From Alkalihalobacterium elongatum (GTDB lineage Bacteria > Bacillota > Bacilli > Bacillales > Bacillaceae_F), in assembly GCF_019024285.1 (NCBI RefSeq), contig NZ_WMKZ01000002.1, forward strand, positions 301,492-365,491: DNA of 64,000 nt, written 5' to 3'. The translations under genes were made by a program, and so were the position numbers. The notes beneath the pieces were generated by a model, which saw only the letters and a list, made by a program, of their open reading frames with translations, was not told the DNA's origin and searched no databases. Positions 7,924 to 17,142 of the stretch are shown here, piece after piece. How positions within the stretch are numbered: the first letter of the stretch is position 1; each line of letters opens with the position of its first letter.

Positions 7924-8943
7924 TTAAATATCCTTATTTACTCCCGACTGTTTTGGAATAGATTTTCGTATTTCTTTTTTATACTGATATTTCGCCCACC
8001 AATGTTGAATGGTCCCAACAATGCCTTTCGGGAAGAACATAACTACTAAAATAAATACGGTTCCAAATAAAATAATCCAACGTTCAAAAATCCAATGCAC
8101 CTTTGCTAAATCCATAAGACCGTGTTTTGCAAATTCAATGAGTGCAGCTCCAACAATTGAACCGAATAAAGTACCAACACCACCGATAATCGTAATGAGA
8201 AGAGCATCTAATGTTAACTCAACTGACAATACGGCAGTATTAACGAATCGCAAACTCATTCCATATAAGATCCCTGCTAAACCTGCAACAACACCTGCAA
8301 CAACATTAGCTGTAACTTTATAATGCATTACACGGTAACCAAGTGACTCAACACGAGGTTCATTTTCTCGAATCGCTTGTAATACACGTCCCATCGGTGA
8401 CTCGGTAAAACGTCTAAGAAGAAGATAGATAATCACCATAAAGGCTAAGCATATAATGTAAAAGGAAACTCGATCTCTGAAAAGATCTGGTATCGTAAAT
8501 GTAAACCCATCGTTACCCATCGTTACTGACCGCCATTTTTCGGCAACAACTACAAACAAACTTGATACGGCTAAGGTGAGCATTGCAAAAAAGTGACCTT
8601 TTAAGCGTAACGTCAGCATTCCGACTAAATAACTTACGACAGCTGTAAAGATAATTGTTATCAAGACGGCCAATAAAACAACGGGAATTGTAGCTCCAAA
8701 TGCTTTCAAACAAATACCTACTGTATAAGCACCAATTCCGAAAAACATCGCATGACCAAAAGAAACAATTCCTGAATAACCGAGAAGAATATCATAGCTC
8801 ATCGCAAAAGCTGCAAAAATAAAAATTTGCGTTAGCATAATAAGCATTGTTCTTGAATCATTTACAAACGGGAAAAGGAATAAGCCAATCGTTAATACGG
8901 CTAAGGTAAGTTTAAAGCGTGACAACTGTTTTAAACGGCTCAT
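7924..8943 (-). CDS. livM: Branched-chain amino acid-type ABC transporter permease (LivM-like)
   Basis: A 339-residue multi-spanning membrane protein with the LivM pattern YSGIVSFGHAMFFGIGAYT near residue 55 and the IIGGVGTLFGSIVGAALIE cytoplasmic coupling loop near 245. It forms a heterodimer with the LivH-like permease encoded upstream; the ATGA overlap (4 nt) indicates translational coupling. Liv-type importers carry branched-chain amino acids, amides, urea and also short aromatic or aliphatic acids. The neighbouring acyl-metabolism genes favour an organic-acid substrate, which is inference. Confidence 0.9.
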   Translation of the reverse strand: MSRLKQLSRFKLTLAVLTIGLFLFPFVNDSRTMLIMLTQIFIFAAFAMSYDILLGYSGIVSFGHAMFFGIGAYTVGICLKAFGATIPVVLLAVLITIIFTAVVSYLVGMLTLRLKGHFFAMLTLAVSSLFVVVAEKWRSVTMGNDGFTFTIPDLFRDRVSFYIICLAFMVIIYLLLRRFTESPMGRVLQAIRENEPRVESLGYRVMHYKVTANVVAGVVAGLAGILYGMSLRFVNTAVLSVELTLDALLITIIGGVGTLFGSIVGAALIEFAKHGLMDLAKVHWIFERWIILFGTVFILVVMFFPKGIVGTIQHWWAKYQYKKEIRKSIPKQSGVNKDI

Positions 8944-9809
8944 TTTACGGCCTCCTTTGTCCCCATAAGACCTGAAGGCTTAAAGACTAAGATCGCTAAC
9001 ATGATTAGGAAATTGATCGCTAATGCTAACTCTGGTACAAAATAAGCTGCATATGCACCTAATACTCCTACAAGGACTGCTGCAGTCATCGAACCAAGTA
9101 CACTTCCCATTCCACCAATAATTACAACAATAAAGGCTAAAATCCCATATTCCAATCCAATCTCTGCATAGATTACTCCTGAATAAGGACCAAACAGTAA
9201 GCCTGCTAATCCAGCCATACCTGAACCGAGCATAAAAACAAATAAGAAGATCTTACGAATATTAATCCCCAAAGCTTGAACCATTTCCTTATCGATAACT
9301 CCAGCTCTTACAACGAGCCCTAGCTTCGTTTTATTTAACAAGAATAACAAGCCGAAAAAGACAATTATTCCAATTAGAATGATGAATAATCGATATTTAA
9401 TTAAGTAGATATTTCCTACTTCCCAACTGCCTTGAAGCCAACTCGGACTTTGAGCATGAATAATATTCGGTCCCCAAACTACTTTTACGAGTTCGCTTAA
9501 AACGAGCATCGCACCAAGCGTAATGAGAATTTGTTGAATATGATTTCCGTAAACAGGCTTGATAATAAAACGTTCTAATAAATACCCTAATATTACGCCA
9601 GCAATAATTGCAGCTAATACACCAACAATATAACTTCCGCTTGTAGCAAATGCCCAAATACCCGCATAAGCACCCCAAAGGAATAAAGCACCGTGGGCAA
9701 AGTTTAATACATCCATTAAACCAAAAATTAGCGTTAGTCCTGCAGCTAATAAGAATATGAGCATTCCAGTCGCCAATCCATTAATTGTAATACTTATTAA
9801 TAAGTCCAC
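8940..9809 (-). CDS. livH: Branched-chain amino acid-type ABC transporter permease (LivH-like)
   Basis: A 289-residue membrane protein with about eight helices, the LivH-type LIFGLMDVLNFAHGALFLWGAY segment near residues 27-48 (written here only as a landmark) and the coupling loop GGMGSVLGSM near 233. GTG 9809 follows AGGAGGG. It pairs with the LivM-like permease downstream and with the two ATPases upstream in one operon. Confidence 0.9.
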   Translation of the reverse strand: MDLLISITINGLATGMLIFLLAAGLTLIFGLMDVLNFAHGALFLWGAYAGIWAFATSGSYIVGVLAAIIAGVILGYLLERFIIKPVYGNHIQQILITLGAMLVLSELVKVVWGPNIIHAQSPSWLQGSWEVGNIYLIKYRLFIILIGIIVFFGLLFLLNKTKLGLVVRAGVIDKEMVQALGINIRKIFLFVFMLGSGMAGLAGLLFGPYSGVIYAEIGLEYGILAFIVVIIGGMGSVLGSMTAAVLVGVLGAYAAYFVPELALAINFLIMLAILVFKPSGLMGTKEAVK

Positions 9810-9877
9810 AGCTGACCCTCCTTTAAATCAATTTCCTACTAGAAAATTAGTGTTGAACTAAAACCGTAGCTTTACAA

Positions 9878-10582
9878 TTAAGCAATTCCTAAATATTGAC
9901 GTTTTAACTCTTCATTTTGCTTTAGTTCTTCCATCTCTCCACTGTGCACTGAATGTCCATCATCAAGGATGTAAAAACGATCTCCAATTGTACTAGCCAT
10001 CATAAAATTTTGTTCAACAAGGACAACTGTTGTTTTTTCTTTCATTTGTTTGATTGATTCCATTACCTTCTCAACGATAATTGGGGCTAACCCTTTACTT
10101 GGTTCGTCAATTAGCAACAAATCATTTTCATTTACATAAGCCCTCGCAATCGAAAGCATCTGCTTTTGTCCACCACTTAAATGTCCACCATTCTTCTTCC
10201 AAAACTTCTTTAAATCAGGGAATAAATTCAATATCCATTCTAGTCTTTCTAATGTTTCATCATCTTTCTTTTTCATTGCTACTTTAATATTTTCCTCAAC
10301 AGTAAGTGCGCCAAAAATACCTTGATCTTCAGGAACATAGCCAATCCCTAAATTAGCAATTTTATACGTTGGTAAGCTATGAATCTCTTGTTCCTTGTAG
10401 GTTATTGCCCCTTCCTTAATAGGGTTTAAACCCATGATGGAGCGCAGTGTAGTTGTTTTTCCAGCACCATTTCTCCCCAATAAAACGGTTACTTCTCCAG
10501 CTTTTACTTCAAAAGAAACACCTTGTAAAATATGGTATTGTTGAATGTATGTTTGGATTTGCTCCACTTTAAGAAGCGTCAT
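9878..10582 (-). CDS. livF: Liv-type ABC transporter ATPase (LivF-like)
   Basis: 234 residues with Walker A GRNGAGKTT, signature LSGGQKQ, Walker B LLLIDEPSKGLAP and the switch His in VEQN context. The short LivF form and the SKGLAP extension are characteristic of this subfamily. It overlaps the end of the LivG-like gene by 14 nt, so the two ATPases are translationally coupled. It powers import with LivG as a heterodimer. Confidence 0.92.
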   Translation of the reverse strand: MTLLKVEQIQTYIQQYHILQGVSFEVKAGEVTVLLGRNGAGKTTTLRSIMGLNPIKEGAITYKEQEIHSLPTYKIANLGIGYVPEDQGIFGALTVEENIKVAMKKKDDETLERLEWILNLFPDLKKFWKKNGGHLSGGQKQMLSIARAYVNENDLLLIDEPSKGLAPIIVEKVMESIKQMKEKTTVVLVEQNFMMASTIGDRFYILDDGHSVHSGEMEELKQNEELKRQYLGIA

Positions 10583-11339
10583 CTTCGAGCCCTCCTAAAT
10601 ATGCAGATTGAACTTGTTCATTTTTCATAATTTCTTCGGGATCACCGTCAGCTAAAAGGGTCCCATGAAAAAGAACCATTATACTATCTGACAAGTCTAA
10701 AACCATATCCATCTTATGTTCGATTAAAATAATCGTCCGATTTCGTTCATCACGGATATTACGGATAACATCAAGTATCATTGGCACTTCTTCTAACGAC
10801 ATCCCCGCTGTTGGCTCATCAAGTAGGAGAACTTCGGATTCCAGTGCTAATAGCATGGCAATTTCTAGTTTTCTTTTCTCACCATGAGCTAGATTAACAG
10901 CTAACTCCTGTGCTTTATTTTCAAGTAACACTGTTTTTAATAATTCACTCGTTTTCCGATCAATTTCTTTATAATGCTTAAAATGCTTAAACATGTTATA
11001 ACGGACACCAGCTTGCGATTGGACAGCAAGACGAACATTTTCATGACATGTTAAGTTAGGAAACACATTTGTAATCTGGAAGGAGCGACCGATACCTAAA
11101 CGGACTCTTGCAGTAGGTGTCAATGCCGTAATATCCTCACCATTCAAATGTACCGATCCTCTAGTAGGCTTTAATTGTCCACTTAGCATATTAAAAAACG
11201 TCGTCTTTCCTGCCCCGTTTGGTCCAATAATGGACTTCAATTTATTGCGCTCAATTTGAATATTCACTCCATTAACGGCTATATGTCCTCCAAAGGCTAT
11301 CGTTAAATCTTTCGTTTCTAAAATTACATCCACTGGCAT
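10569..11339 (-). CDS. livG: Liv-type ABC transporter ATPase (LivG-like)
   Basis: 256 residues with Walker A GPNGAGKTTFFNML, the LivG insertion region GIGRSFQ, signature LAHGEKRKLE (the LSGGQ variant usual in LivG) and Walker B VLLLDEPTAGMS. ATG 11339 follows AGGAGG. It is separated from the binding-protein gene by a 105-bp gap with a long hairpin (11360-11436) that may reduce expression relative to the binding protein. Confidence 0.92.
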   Translation of the reverse strand: MPVDVILETKDLTIAFGGHIAVNGVNIQIERNKLKSIIGPNGAGKTTFFNMLSGQLKPTRGSVHLNGEDITALTPTARVRLGIGRSFQITNVFPNLTCHENVRLAVQSQAGVRYNMFKHFKHYKEIDRKTSELLKTVLLENKAQELAVNLAHGEKRKLEIAMLLALESEVLLLDEPTAGMSLEEVPMILDVIRNIRDERNRTIILIEHKMDMVLDLSDSIMVLFHGTLLADGDPEEIMKNEQVQSAYLGGLEDDAS

Positions 11340-11359
11340 TCACCTTCCTCCTATGATGG

Positions 11360-11436
11360 ATGAAGCTGACTCATCAATGGCAATCTACATCGAGTTTCCG
11401 ATGATGAATGACCTTTGCTTCTAGAGTCAGCCTCAT
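11360..11436 (-). terminator. Long hairpin between the binding-protein and ATPase genes (probable attenuator)
   Basis: Arms 11360-11372 and 11424-11436 pair with one mismatch, including 8 perfect bp (GCTGACTC/GAGTCAGC). There is no strong U-tract, so partial termination or 3'-end protection of the livK message is more likely than full termination. Confidence 0.45.
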
Positions 11437-11444
11437 TTCAGTTG

Positions 11445-12686
11445 TTAATTTAATATTGGTGGTGCTGTTTCTTCTGGTGAAAGTTCACGAATGATAACAG
11501 GAACTGGATAATCGAAATCATCTGTGCGTTCTAATGTAATCGCATACATTGTTTGCATCGCTTGATGATCTTCTGGGCGGAAAGTCATCGGTCCCTTAGG
11601 TGTATCAAATGTCATTCCACGCATCGTCTCTATTAACGTATCGGCATCAGTTGCACCATTACTATTTTCTAAGGCTTGAACAACAGCCATTGCAGCTGAA
11701 AAACCACCTGGAGTAAATAGGTCTGGCATTTCACCACCATGACGTTTCTGATGCTCTTCTACTAACCAATCATTCACTTCATTGCTTGGTAGACTATGAT
11801 GATAAACCGTAAAACCTTTCATACCAACGACTGCATCCATTGTGCGAAGTGCAGCAATATCTGGAGCACCTGTTGAAATTTGAATTCCACGATCTTGAAT
11901 TTTCATGTCAGCTAATTGTCCCCAAGGTGAGTTTGCTCCTGCCCAAATGACAAACAAATAATCAGGTTCTGCATTAATAATACGTTGAATATTTGCAGCG
12001 AAATCTACTCCCGCTGGATCTGCATATTCTTCGTGAACAACATCAGCTCCTAGTTCTTTTGCTGTTTGAGCAAATGCCCCAACACCATCTCTTCCGAATG
12101 CATTATCTTGTGCTAACGTTGCAATTTTTACCCCATCAGCTGCAATTGCTGCTGCTCCTGCAATCGCGTCTTGTGAAGAACTTCTACCTGTACGGAAAAT
12201 ATGTTTATTCCAGTTAGCTCCCGTAATACTATCAGCAACTGCAGGCTCTACAATCATAATTTTTTCATATTCTTCGACTAACGGTAACACTGCTAAAGTA
12301 TCTCCTGAGGAAGACGAACCTACAATGAAGTCAACATTGTAATCTTCAAGTAATCTTGTCGCTTTCTGAACAGCCACGTCTGGTTGGGTTTCTGTGTCTT
12401 CAATAATGTACTCAATCTTTTTACCTGCAACTTCCATCGTTCCATTCGTTGCATACTCAAGACCTAGTTCAAATCCTTTCACAGTTTGCGCCCCATATGC
12501 CTCTAATGCACCTGTTAGTGAAGTAAGAACACCCACTCTTACAACTTCTTCAGTTTCTGTATCCATTTCTTCAGGATCTACATTTCCTTCAGGTTCACTA
12601 CTTGTATCATTTGAACCACAAGCCGTAAGTAAAAATATACCGAGCATTAAACTTAAAAAACTAAGAAAGAATTTCTTTTTACCCAT
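11445..12686 (-). CDS. Liv-type ABC transporter substrate-binding lipoprotein
   Basis: A 413-residue periplasmic-binding-protein type I (LivK/AmiC-like) with a lipoprotein signal (hydrophobic segment then LLTACGS, lipidated Cys23). A Ser/Asp/Glu-rich linker follows, then VRVGVLTSLTGALEAYG, the usual start of this fold. It anchors outside the membrane and delivers substrate to the LivHM permeases. The substrate cannot be read from sequence; its size is that of short-chain amide/organic acid binders rather than E. coli LivK (about 345 aa mature). Its own direct-repeat promoter (12721-12758) overlaps the stop of the upstream hydrolase. Confidence 0.9.
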   Translation of the reverse strand: MGKKKFFLSFLSLMLGIFLLTACGSNDTSSEPEGNVDPEEMDTETEEVVRVGVLTSLTGALEAYGAQTVKGFELGLEYATNGTMEVAGKKIEYIIEDTETQPDVAVQKATRLLEDYNVDFIVGSSSSGDTLAVLPLVEEYEKIMIVEPAVADSITGANWNKHIFRTGRSSSQDAIAGAAAIAADGVKIATLAQDNAFGRDGVGAFAQTAKELGADVVHEEYADPAGVDFAANIQRIINAEPDYLFVIWAGANSPWGQLADMKIQDRGIQISTGAPDIAALRTMDAVVGMKGFTVYHHSLPSNEVNDWLVEEHQKRHGGEMPDLFTPGGFSAAMAVVQALENSNGATDADTLIETMRGMTFDTPKGPMTFRPEDHQAMQTMYAITLERTDDFDYPVPVIIRELSPEETAPPILN

Positions 12687-12720
12687 TTTACTTCCCCCTT
12701 GAAATTAATAAATTCTTGTA

Positions 12721-12758
12721 ATTGTAGTATGGATGATTAGAGTTACATTTTAGTTGCA
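12721..12758 (-). promoter_or_regulatory. Direct-repeat activator site and -10 before the binding-protein gene
   Basis: Minus strand TGCAAC (12758-12753), 5 bp, TGTAAC (12747-12742), 15 bp, TACAAT (12726-12721). The -10 fits well and no -35 consensus is present, as expected for an activator-dependent promoter. Confidence 0.6.
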
Positions 12759-13618
12759 ATTGATTTTTTCGATTGAACTTCTTTTAAGAAATGAATAATT
12801 TCCGACGAAGTCTGTTCAAACTCATGAAACAAAATTGAAAAATGATTGGCTCCCCTTATTTCTATAAATTTACTATCATCTATCATTTCAGAAAGTTTGG
12901 TCCCAGTTTCTCTACTAATTAAATACGCTGTAGGATGAAATAAACAGTTTGGTGCCCACAATATTAATGTAGGAACGGTGATACTCGAATGACATGTATT
13001 AATAATGGGTTGCATTAAATTGTCCAATTCTTCTTGGATAATGTTCTTTTTTGTCTTCGAGATAACCGTCCCGTCATCATAATGAACAACATCGGAATAG
13101 AAATATTGTTCTAAGTAGTTGTTCCATGGGCTAAAAAATGGAATTTCACTTACTTGAGTAATGTAGCTATAAAAATTCTCATAACTTCTTTCAACTCTAT
13201 TAATAGAGGGATGTAATAAATCAACTACCTCCTCTCTTAAGTCTTCGCCTCCATCTATTAGAATGAGTGAAGACAAAGTTTCAGGATACATCGAAGAAAA
13301 CACAACTCCAATCATCGCACCTAATGAATGACCTACTAAGATGACCTTCTCTAAATTTAACTGTTGGATAATGGCATGAATATCTTTTACATGTTCATTA
13401 ACATGGTACCCTGAAGCTGGTTTTGAACTATCTCCTCTTCCCCTTAAATCAATGGCCATTACTCGATAATGTTTAACTAATTTTTCTGCGATAGCATCCC
13501 AACATCGGCCATTTGCGGTTAATCCATGTATACAAATAATTGTTTCTTCACCTTCACCACCATAATCGATCATATGAAAGTGTAATCCATTAGCATATAT
13601 CTTTGTATCTTTCATCAT
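12743..13618 (-). CDS. Alpha/beta-fold hydrolase
   Basis: 291 residues with HGLTANGRCWD (oxyanion loop), nucleophile Ser98 in VGHSLGAM, an Asp/Glu region after VPTLILWAPN, and His in RGANHFSILFH. Similar in size to epoxide hydrolase/esterase-type cytosolic enzymes and distinct from the hydrolase at 5947-6834. ATG 13618 follows AAGGAGGTG. It is the first gene after the direct-repeat promoter at 13646-13683 and can be co-transcribed with the Liv genes. The substrate is unknown; an ester or lactone related to the secreted esterase's products is inferred from context. Confidence 0.85.
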   Translation of the reverse strand: MMKDTKIYANGLHFHMIDYGGEGEETIICIHGLTANGRCWDAIAEKLVKHYRVMAIDLRGRGDSSKPASGYHVNEHVKDIHAIIQQLNLEKVILVGHSLGAMIGVVFSSMYPETLSSLILIDGGEDLREEVVDLLHPSINRVERSYENFYSYITQVSEIPFFSPWNNYLEQYFYSDVVHYDDGTVISKTKKNIIQEELDNLMQPIINTCHSSITVPTLILWAPNCLFHPTAYLISRETGTKLSEMIDDSKFIEIRGANHFSILFHEFEQTSSEIIHFLKEVQSKKSIATKM

Positions 13619-13645
13619 TCACACCTCCTTAGGCTTCAGTAGTTA

Positions 13646-13683
13646 ACTATACTTTAATTCTTAAAGGTTGCATTATAGTTGCA
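13646..13683 (-). promoter_or_regulatory. Direct-repeat activator site and -10 before the hydrolase-Liv operon
   Basis: Minus strand TGCAAC (13683-13678), 5 bp, TGCAAC (13672-13667), 15 bp, TATAGT (13651-13646). This is the best copy of the four. The second repeat overlaps the -35 position. Confidence 0.65.
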
Positions 13684-13687
13684 AATT

Positions 13688-13718
13688 AAAATGACATGCG
13701 ATGGGCGCATGTCATTTT
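13688..13718 (-). terminator. Terminator of the BTAD regulator gene
   Basis: 13-bp stem (13688-13700 with 13706-13718) with a T-rich tail on the minus strand. It lies directly upstream of the next promoter's direct repeats. Confidence 0.8.
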
Positions 13719-13737
13719 GTTTCAATTGAGTTACCTT

Positions 13738-16700
13738 TTAAACGACCGTATCTATATTATCTGGCTCCTTAATCACCTCAAGCATTCTTAACGTCGACTC
13801 CATCGGTTCAACTCCAAGCTCTTGTTCTAGATTTTTCTTACATTTCTCGAACACTCTTAATGCATACGGGCGATTATGTTTACGATAATAACTATACATT
13901 AGCAACCTATACGCTTCTTCCCAACAACGGTCGACTTTGAGGATAGCATCACATAAGGTGATTGCATCATCAAACTGTTCATCTCCAACAAAAAGCTGGG
14001 CTAGCTTTTCGGAACCTCTTAAGTATAAAGATGAAAAACGTTCTCTTTCATCGCTGCACCAATCATTATATTTTCTTGATGGCAAAAATTCATCTATAAA
14101 TAGCTCTAGCCCACGCATCAATTTGTCTTTAGCAATAAAAAGGTCTTTTTCTTCAATACCTTGTTGAACGTGTTCTTGAAAAACATAACAATCTATATCG
14201 AATGAAGCTTCTTCGTTTAAACCATACATACTTCCCTCACGAGTAATAAAGAACGGAACTTCTCTCGGTTTTCGATTAGGCTCAAGCACTTTATTGAGTG
14301 CATTTAAAGCGACTTTAAAATCACGGTTGGCTGCTTCTTCATCAACATCTGCCCATAAATGTGAGATCAGCTCTGTTTTTGAAAGCATCCTTCCTTTTTT
14401 CGTTAAGAAAAGTTGAAGTAATTCTTTCGCCTTTTCCCGTTTCCACGCTTTATCATTTACTTTTTTATCTCCAAGCCATACTTGGAAGTCACCAAATAGT
14501 TGTACTTTAACCGTATAACCTGGGTGAAAACTAATTTGCTCATATCCCAACTTATTTAAAAGTGACGTGGTTTGTTCAATCCGAACACTTTGTTTCTTTG
14601 CCTCTAAGAACATCGGTATCGCCTCTTCTACATCCTTAGGACCGTATAAAGTTGAAGCGGTGAGTAAGAAATCATATTGAGAATCTTTTATACTATTTAA
14701 AAACTTGTTCATGAACGAAATAAATTTTACTTGATCTTGACTTGAAAAAGCGAATCGACTTAACCAAAATAAACTAGCTGTTTCTCCAAATAAACATCCA
14801 CACTGCTTAAACCCTTCGTAGCTTGCCAAAAGCTCTTCATCGGCAACCCTATCGTTTTTTTCATAAAACGCAGCTATACCTAGAGCTAAGTGAATATATG
14901 AAGATAGCCATATATCCTTAACCCGATTCGGTTCTTCTAACGCAAGTTCACCCGCATTTCTGGAAGCTTGATAGTCGCCAATCTTCCCATATAGTAAACA
15001 AAGACCTAAGTATGCTTCCGATTTACCTCTAGACATATTAAGTTGATCCATTAATTCTAACGCTGTCTCATAGCAATGAACCGCTAGCTCCGGTTTATAA
15101 CGTTTTTGAATTTGCACCGCATGCCCCATCCGAATCCACCCACACGCTTCCACAAATGGTGCTTTTCTTGAGGTCCCTCTTAATATACCTTGTTCAGCTA
15201 ACCGTTTAGAACGCTCTGCTTCACCCATATAAGAATATACAATGGACAAAATCAAGTCAGTTTCACGATGAGACCGAGATAGATCGTTAGTTATATCATT
15301 TCTTTCTTTGGACTTTTCAAGAAGCTCCCTAGCCTGTTCTAAACGTCCTGTTCTTAAATAAAGTCGAGATTCTAGCTCTTCTTTTTCATACCTTGGATCT
15401 AGCTGCTTACACTTGTAGAGCCATTTTTCTGCTTCAAAGGCTTTACCTAAATTAACTAGGTTCTCTGCCATTAAACTATATAGGTGTAGGATTCTAACTT
15501 CCTTTTTATCACTTTTTTCCATTAACTCAATGGCTCTGGCTAAATAGTTATCTGCTTTAGCAGGTTGGATCGTATCAAGGAATATTTTAGCCTTTCCTTC
15601 ATTTCCTAAACTTTCACAAATTAAATCACCTTTAGCTACGGCAATGTCAATTAGTTGATTATAATTTGAAAGCGCTTTCTCATAACAGCAAAAATATCTG
15701 TTAATTTCACCTTCAATAAACCAAATGAGTGCAAATTTGGTTTTTAATACTTCTGGCAAACAATCTATAAAGTTTGATAACAACTCAATTTTTCCTTGTG
15801 CTAACAAATCGAGACCTTGTGCTTGAATTAATTTTGCAACTTGTTCATAATTCTTAATTTCTGCAAAATGATACATGCTTTTTTCATAATCGCCATTTCC
15901 TTTATAATACTGGGCTAATTTATTATGAAGTGAATTAAATAAGCTTGAGTTTTCTTGTAATTGTTGTAGTAGAAAGTCTCTAAATAAAGCATGATACCTA
16001 TACTGTTCTTGACCAACTTGATAAATTAATAGATTTTGTTTAATTAATACACTTAATAAGTCTCGAGAATTTTGTATTCCTACTACTTCTTCTAGCAGCA
16101 CTGGATGCAGGTCTTCAACAATACTTGTTTTTAATAAGAACTCTTTGATCCTTATTGGTTGTTTAGAAAATACCTCAAGTGCTAGATACCTAAAAAATTC
16201 TTCATTCGTCTGTGCTTCCCATTCATTCTCCCTAATATAACTATCAAGTTTCATTTGTTGCCATACCATTTGTATCGCGATAATCCAGCCCTCGGTCTTA
16301 TTATAGATTTGTTCTAATTCATGTTCTGTAATAGGAATTTGATAAAAATCAGAAAATAAAACTTCTACTTCATCCTTAGAAAAAGCTAGCTCATTTTCTG
16401 TAATTTCTACTAAATCTCCATGAACAATCATTTTCGTAAAAATATCCCATGTTGGTCGAACTCGGCTAGAAATAATGAGATGAACGTGCTTTGGTAAATG
16501 TTTAATAATAAACAATAACCATCGTTCTATAGGTTTTGTCGTTTCAACAAGATGGAAATCATCAATAACTAAGATACATTCTTCTCTTATTCCAAGTAAT
16601 TCATTTACATACTCTGATGCAAGATATTCTATCTGATCTTCAATATTTAAGACACTTTCTGTCATTAAGTACTCCAATAATCGAAGACCAAAATGACTAT

Positions 16701-16977
16701 ACTTTTGTTGAATCGAGTAAATCATATGAATAATAAATGGATGGATATGATCTTCATCTTTCGTTATTGAATACCAACAATATGGTTTAGATTGATTGTT
16801 TAAATAAGCAGCTATTGATGTACTTTTACCATACCCAGGTCCTGAATGCACAAGTGTTAGACGGTTGTTATCCATTGCCCGCATCTTTTTCATTAAATGA
16901 AGGCGACTAATGTTCGTTTCTTTTAGTATCGGAGGAGTAAACTTTGTTTGGACGACTGGTATTCTATTTTTAAACAT
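13738..16977 (-). CDS. STAND ATPase / TPR / BTAD-domain transcriptional activator
   Basis: A 1079-residue signal-integrating regulator. The N-terminal NTPase domain has Walker A GPGYGKST (about residues 46-53) and Walker B CILVIDDFH, as in MalT-like STAND proteins. The middle is helical TPR-type repeats (roughly 360-780). The C-terminus carries an OmpR/SARP-type winged helix (from about residue 825, LFGDFQVWLGD... KAKELLQLFL) followed by a bacterial transcriptional activation (BTAD) domain to about 1070. This arrangement resembles AfsR/SARP relatives with the DNA-binding end at the C-terminus. I chose ATG 16977, six bases after AAAGGAGG; a TTG at 16983 is the alternative. It is the only regulator in the island, so it is the natural candidate to bind the TGYAAC direct repeats. 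Confidence 0.85.
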   Translation of the reverse strand: MFKNRIPVVQTKFTPPILKETNISRLHLMKKMRAMDNNRLTLVHSGPGYGKSTSIAAYLNNQSKPYCWYSITKDEDHIHPFIIHMIYSIQQKYSHFGLRLLEYLMTESVLNIEDQIEYLASEYVNELLGIREECILVIDDFHLVETTKPIERWLLFIIKHLPKHVHLIISSRVRPTWDIFTKMIVHGDLVEITENELAFSKDEVEVLFSDFYQIPITEHELEQIYNKTEGWIIAIQMVWQQMKLDSYIRENEWEAQTNEEFFRYLALEVFSKQPIRIKEFLLKTSIVEDLHPVLLEEVVGIQNSRDLLSVLIKQNLLIYQVGQEQYRYHALFRDFLLQQLQENSSLFNSLHNKLAQYYKGNGDYEKSMYHFAEIKNYEQVAKLIQAQGLDLLAQGKIELLSNFIDCLPEVLKTKFALIWFIEGEINRYFCCYEKALSNYNQLIDIAVAKGDLICESLGNEGKAKIFLDTIQPAKADNYLARAIELMEKSDKKEVRILHLYSLMAENLVNLGKAFEAEKWLYKCKQLDPRYEKEELESRLYLRTGRLEQARELLEKSKERNDITNDLSRSHRETDLILSIVYSYMGEAERSKRLAEQGILRGTSRKAPFVEACGWIRMGHAVQIQKRYKPELAVHCYETALELMDQLNMSRGKSEAYLGLCLLYGKIGDYQASRNAGELALEEPNRVKDIWLSSYIHLALGIAAFYEKNDRVADEELLASYEGFKQCGCLFGETASLFWLSRFAFSSQDQVKFISFMNKFLNSIKDSQYDFLLTASTLYGPKDVEEAIPMFLEAKKQSVRIEQTTSLLNKLGYEQISFHPGYTVKVQLFGDFQVWLGDKKVNDKAWKREKAKELLQLFLTKKGRMLSKTELISHLWADVDEEAANRDFKVALNALNKVLEPNRKPREVPFFITREGSMYGLNEEASFDIDCYVFQEHVQQGIEEKDLFIAKDKLMRGLELFIDEFLPSRKYNDWCSDERERFSSLYLRGSEKLAQLFVGDEQFDDAITLCDAILKVDRCWEEAYRLLMYSYYRKHNRPYALRVFEKCKKNLEQELGVEPMESTLRMLEVIKEPDNIDTVV

Positions 16978-17104
16978 ATTCAACCTCCTTTTTTGAATAT
17001 TCTAATTTTAACATATGGTCGGTACAAAATAGTCAATAAAAAATTTTTTCGTTCACAAGATTATACGATACATTGGTTTAATAATAGAACACTAGGCAAC
17101 AAAA

Positions 17105-17130
17105 TAGCCTGACTTATAACAGTCAGGCTA
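17105..17130 (-). terminator. Terminator of the EAL-domain gene
   Basis: 9-bp stem (17105-17113 with 17122-17130) followed by TTTT on the minus strand. Confidence 0.75.
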
Positions 17131-17142
17131 AGAGAAAAAAAT

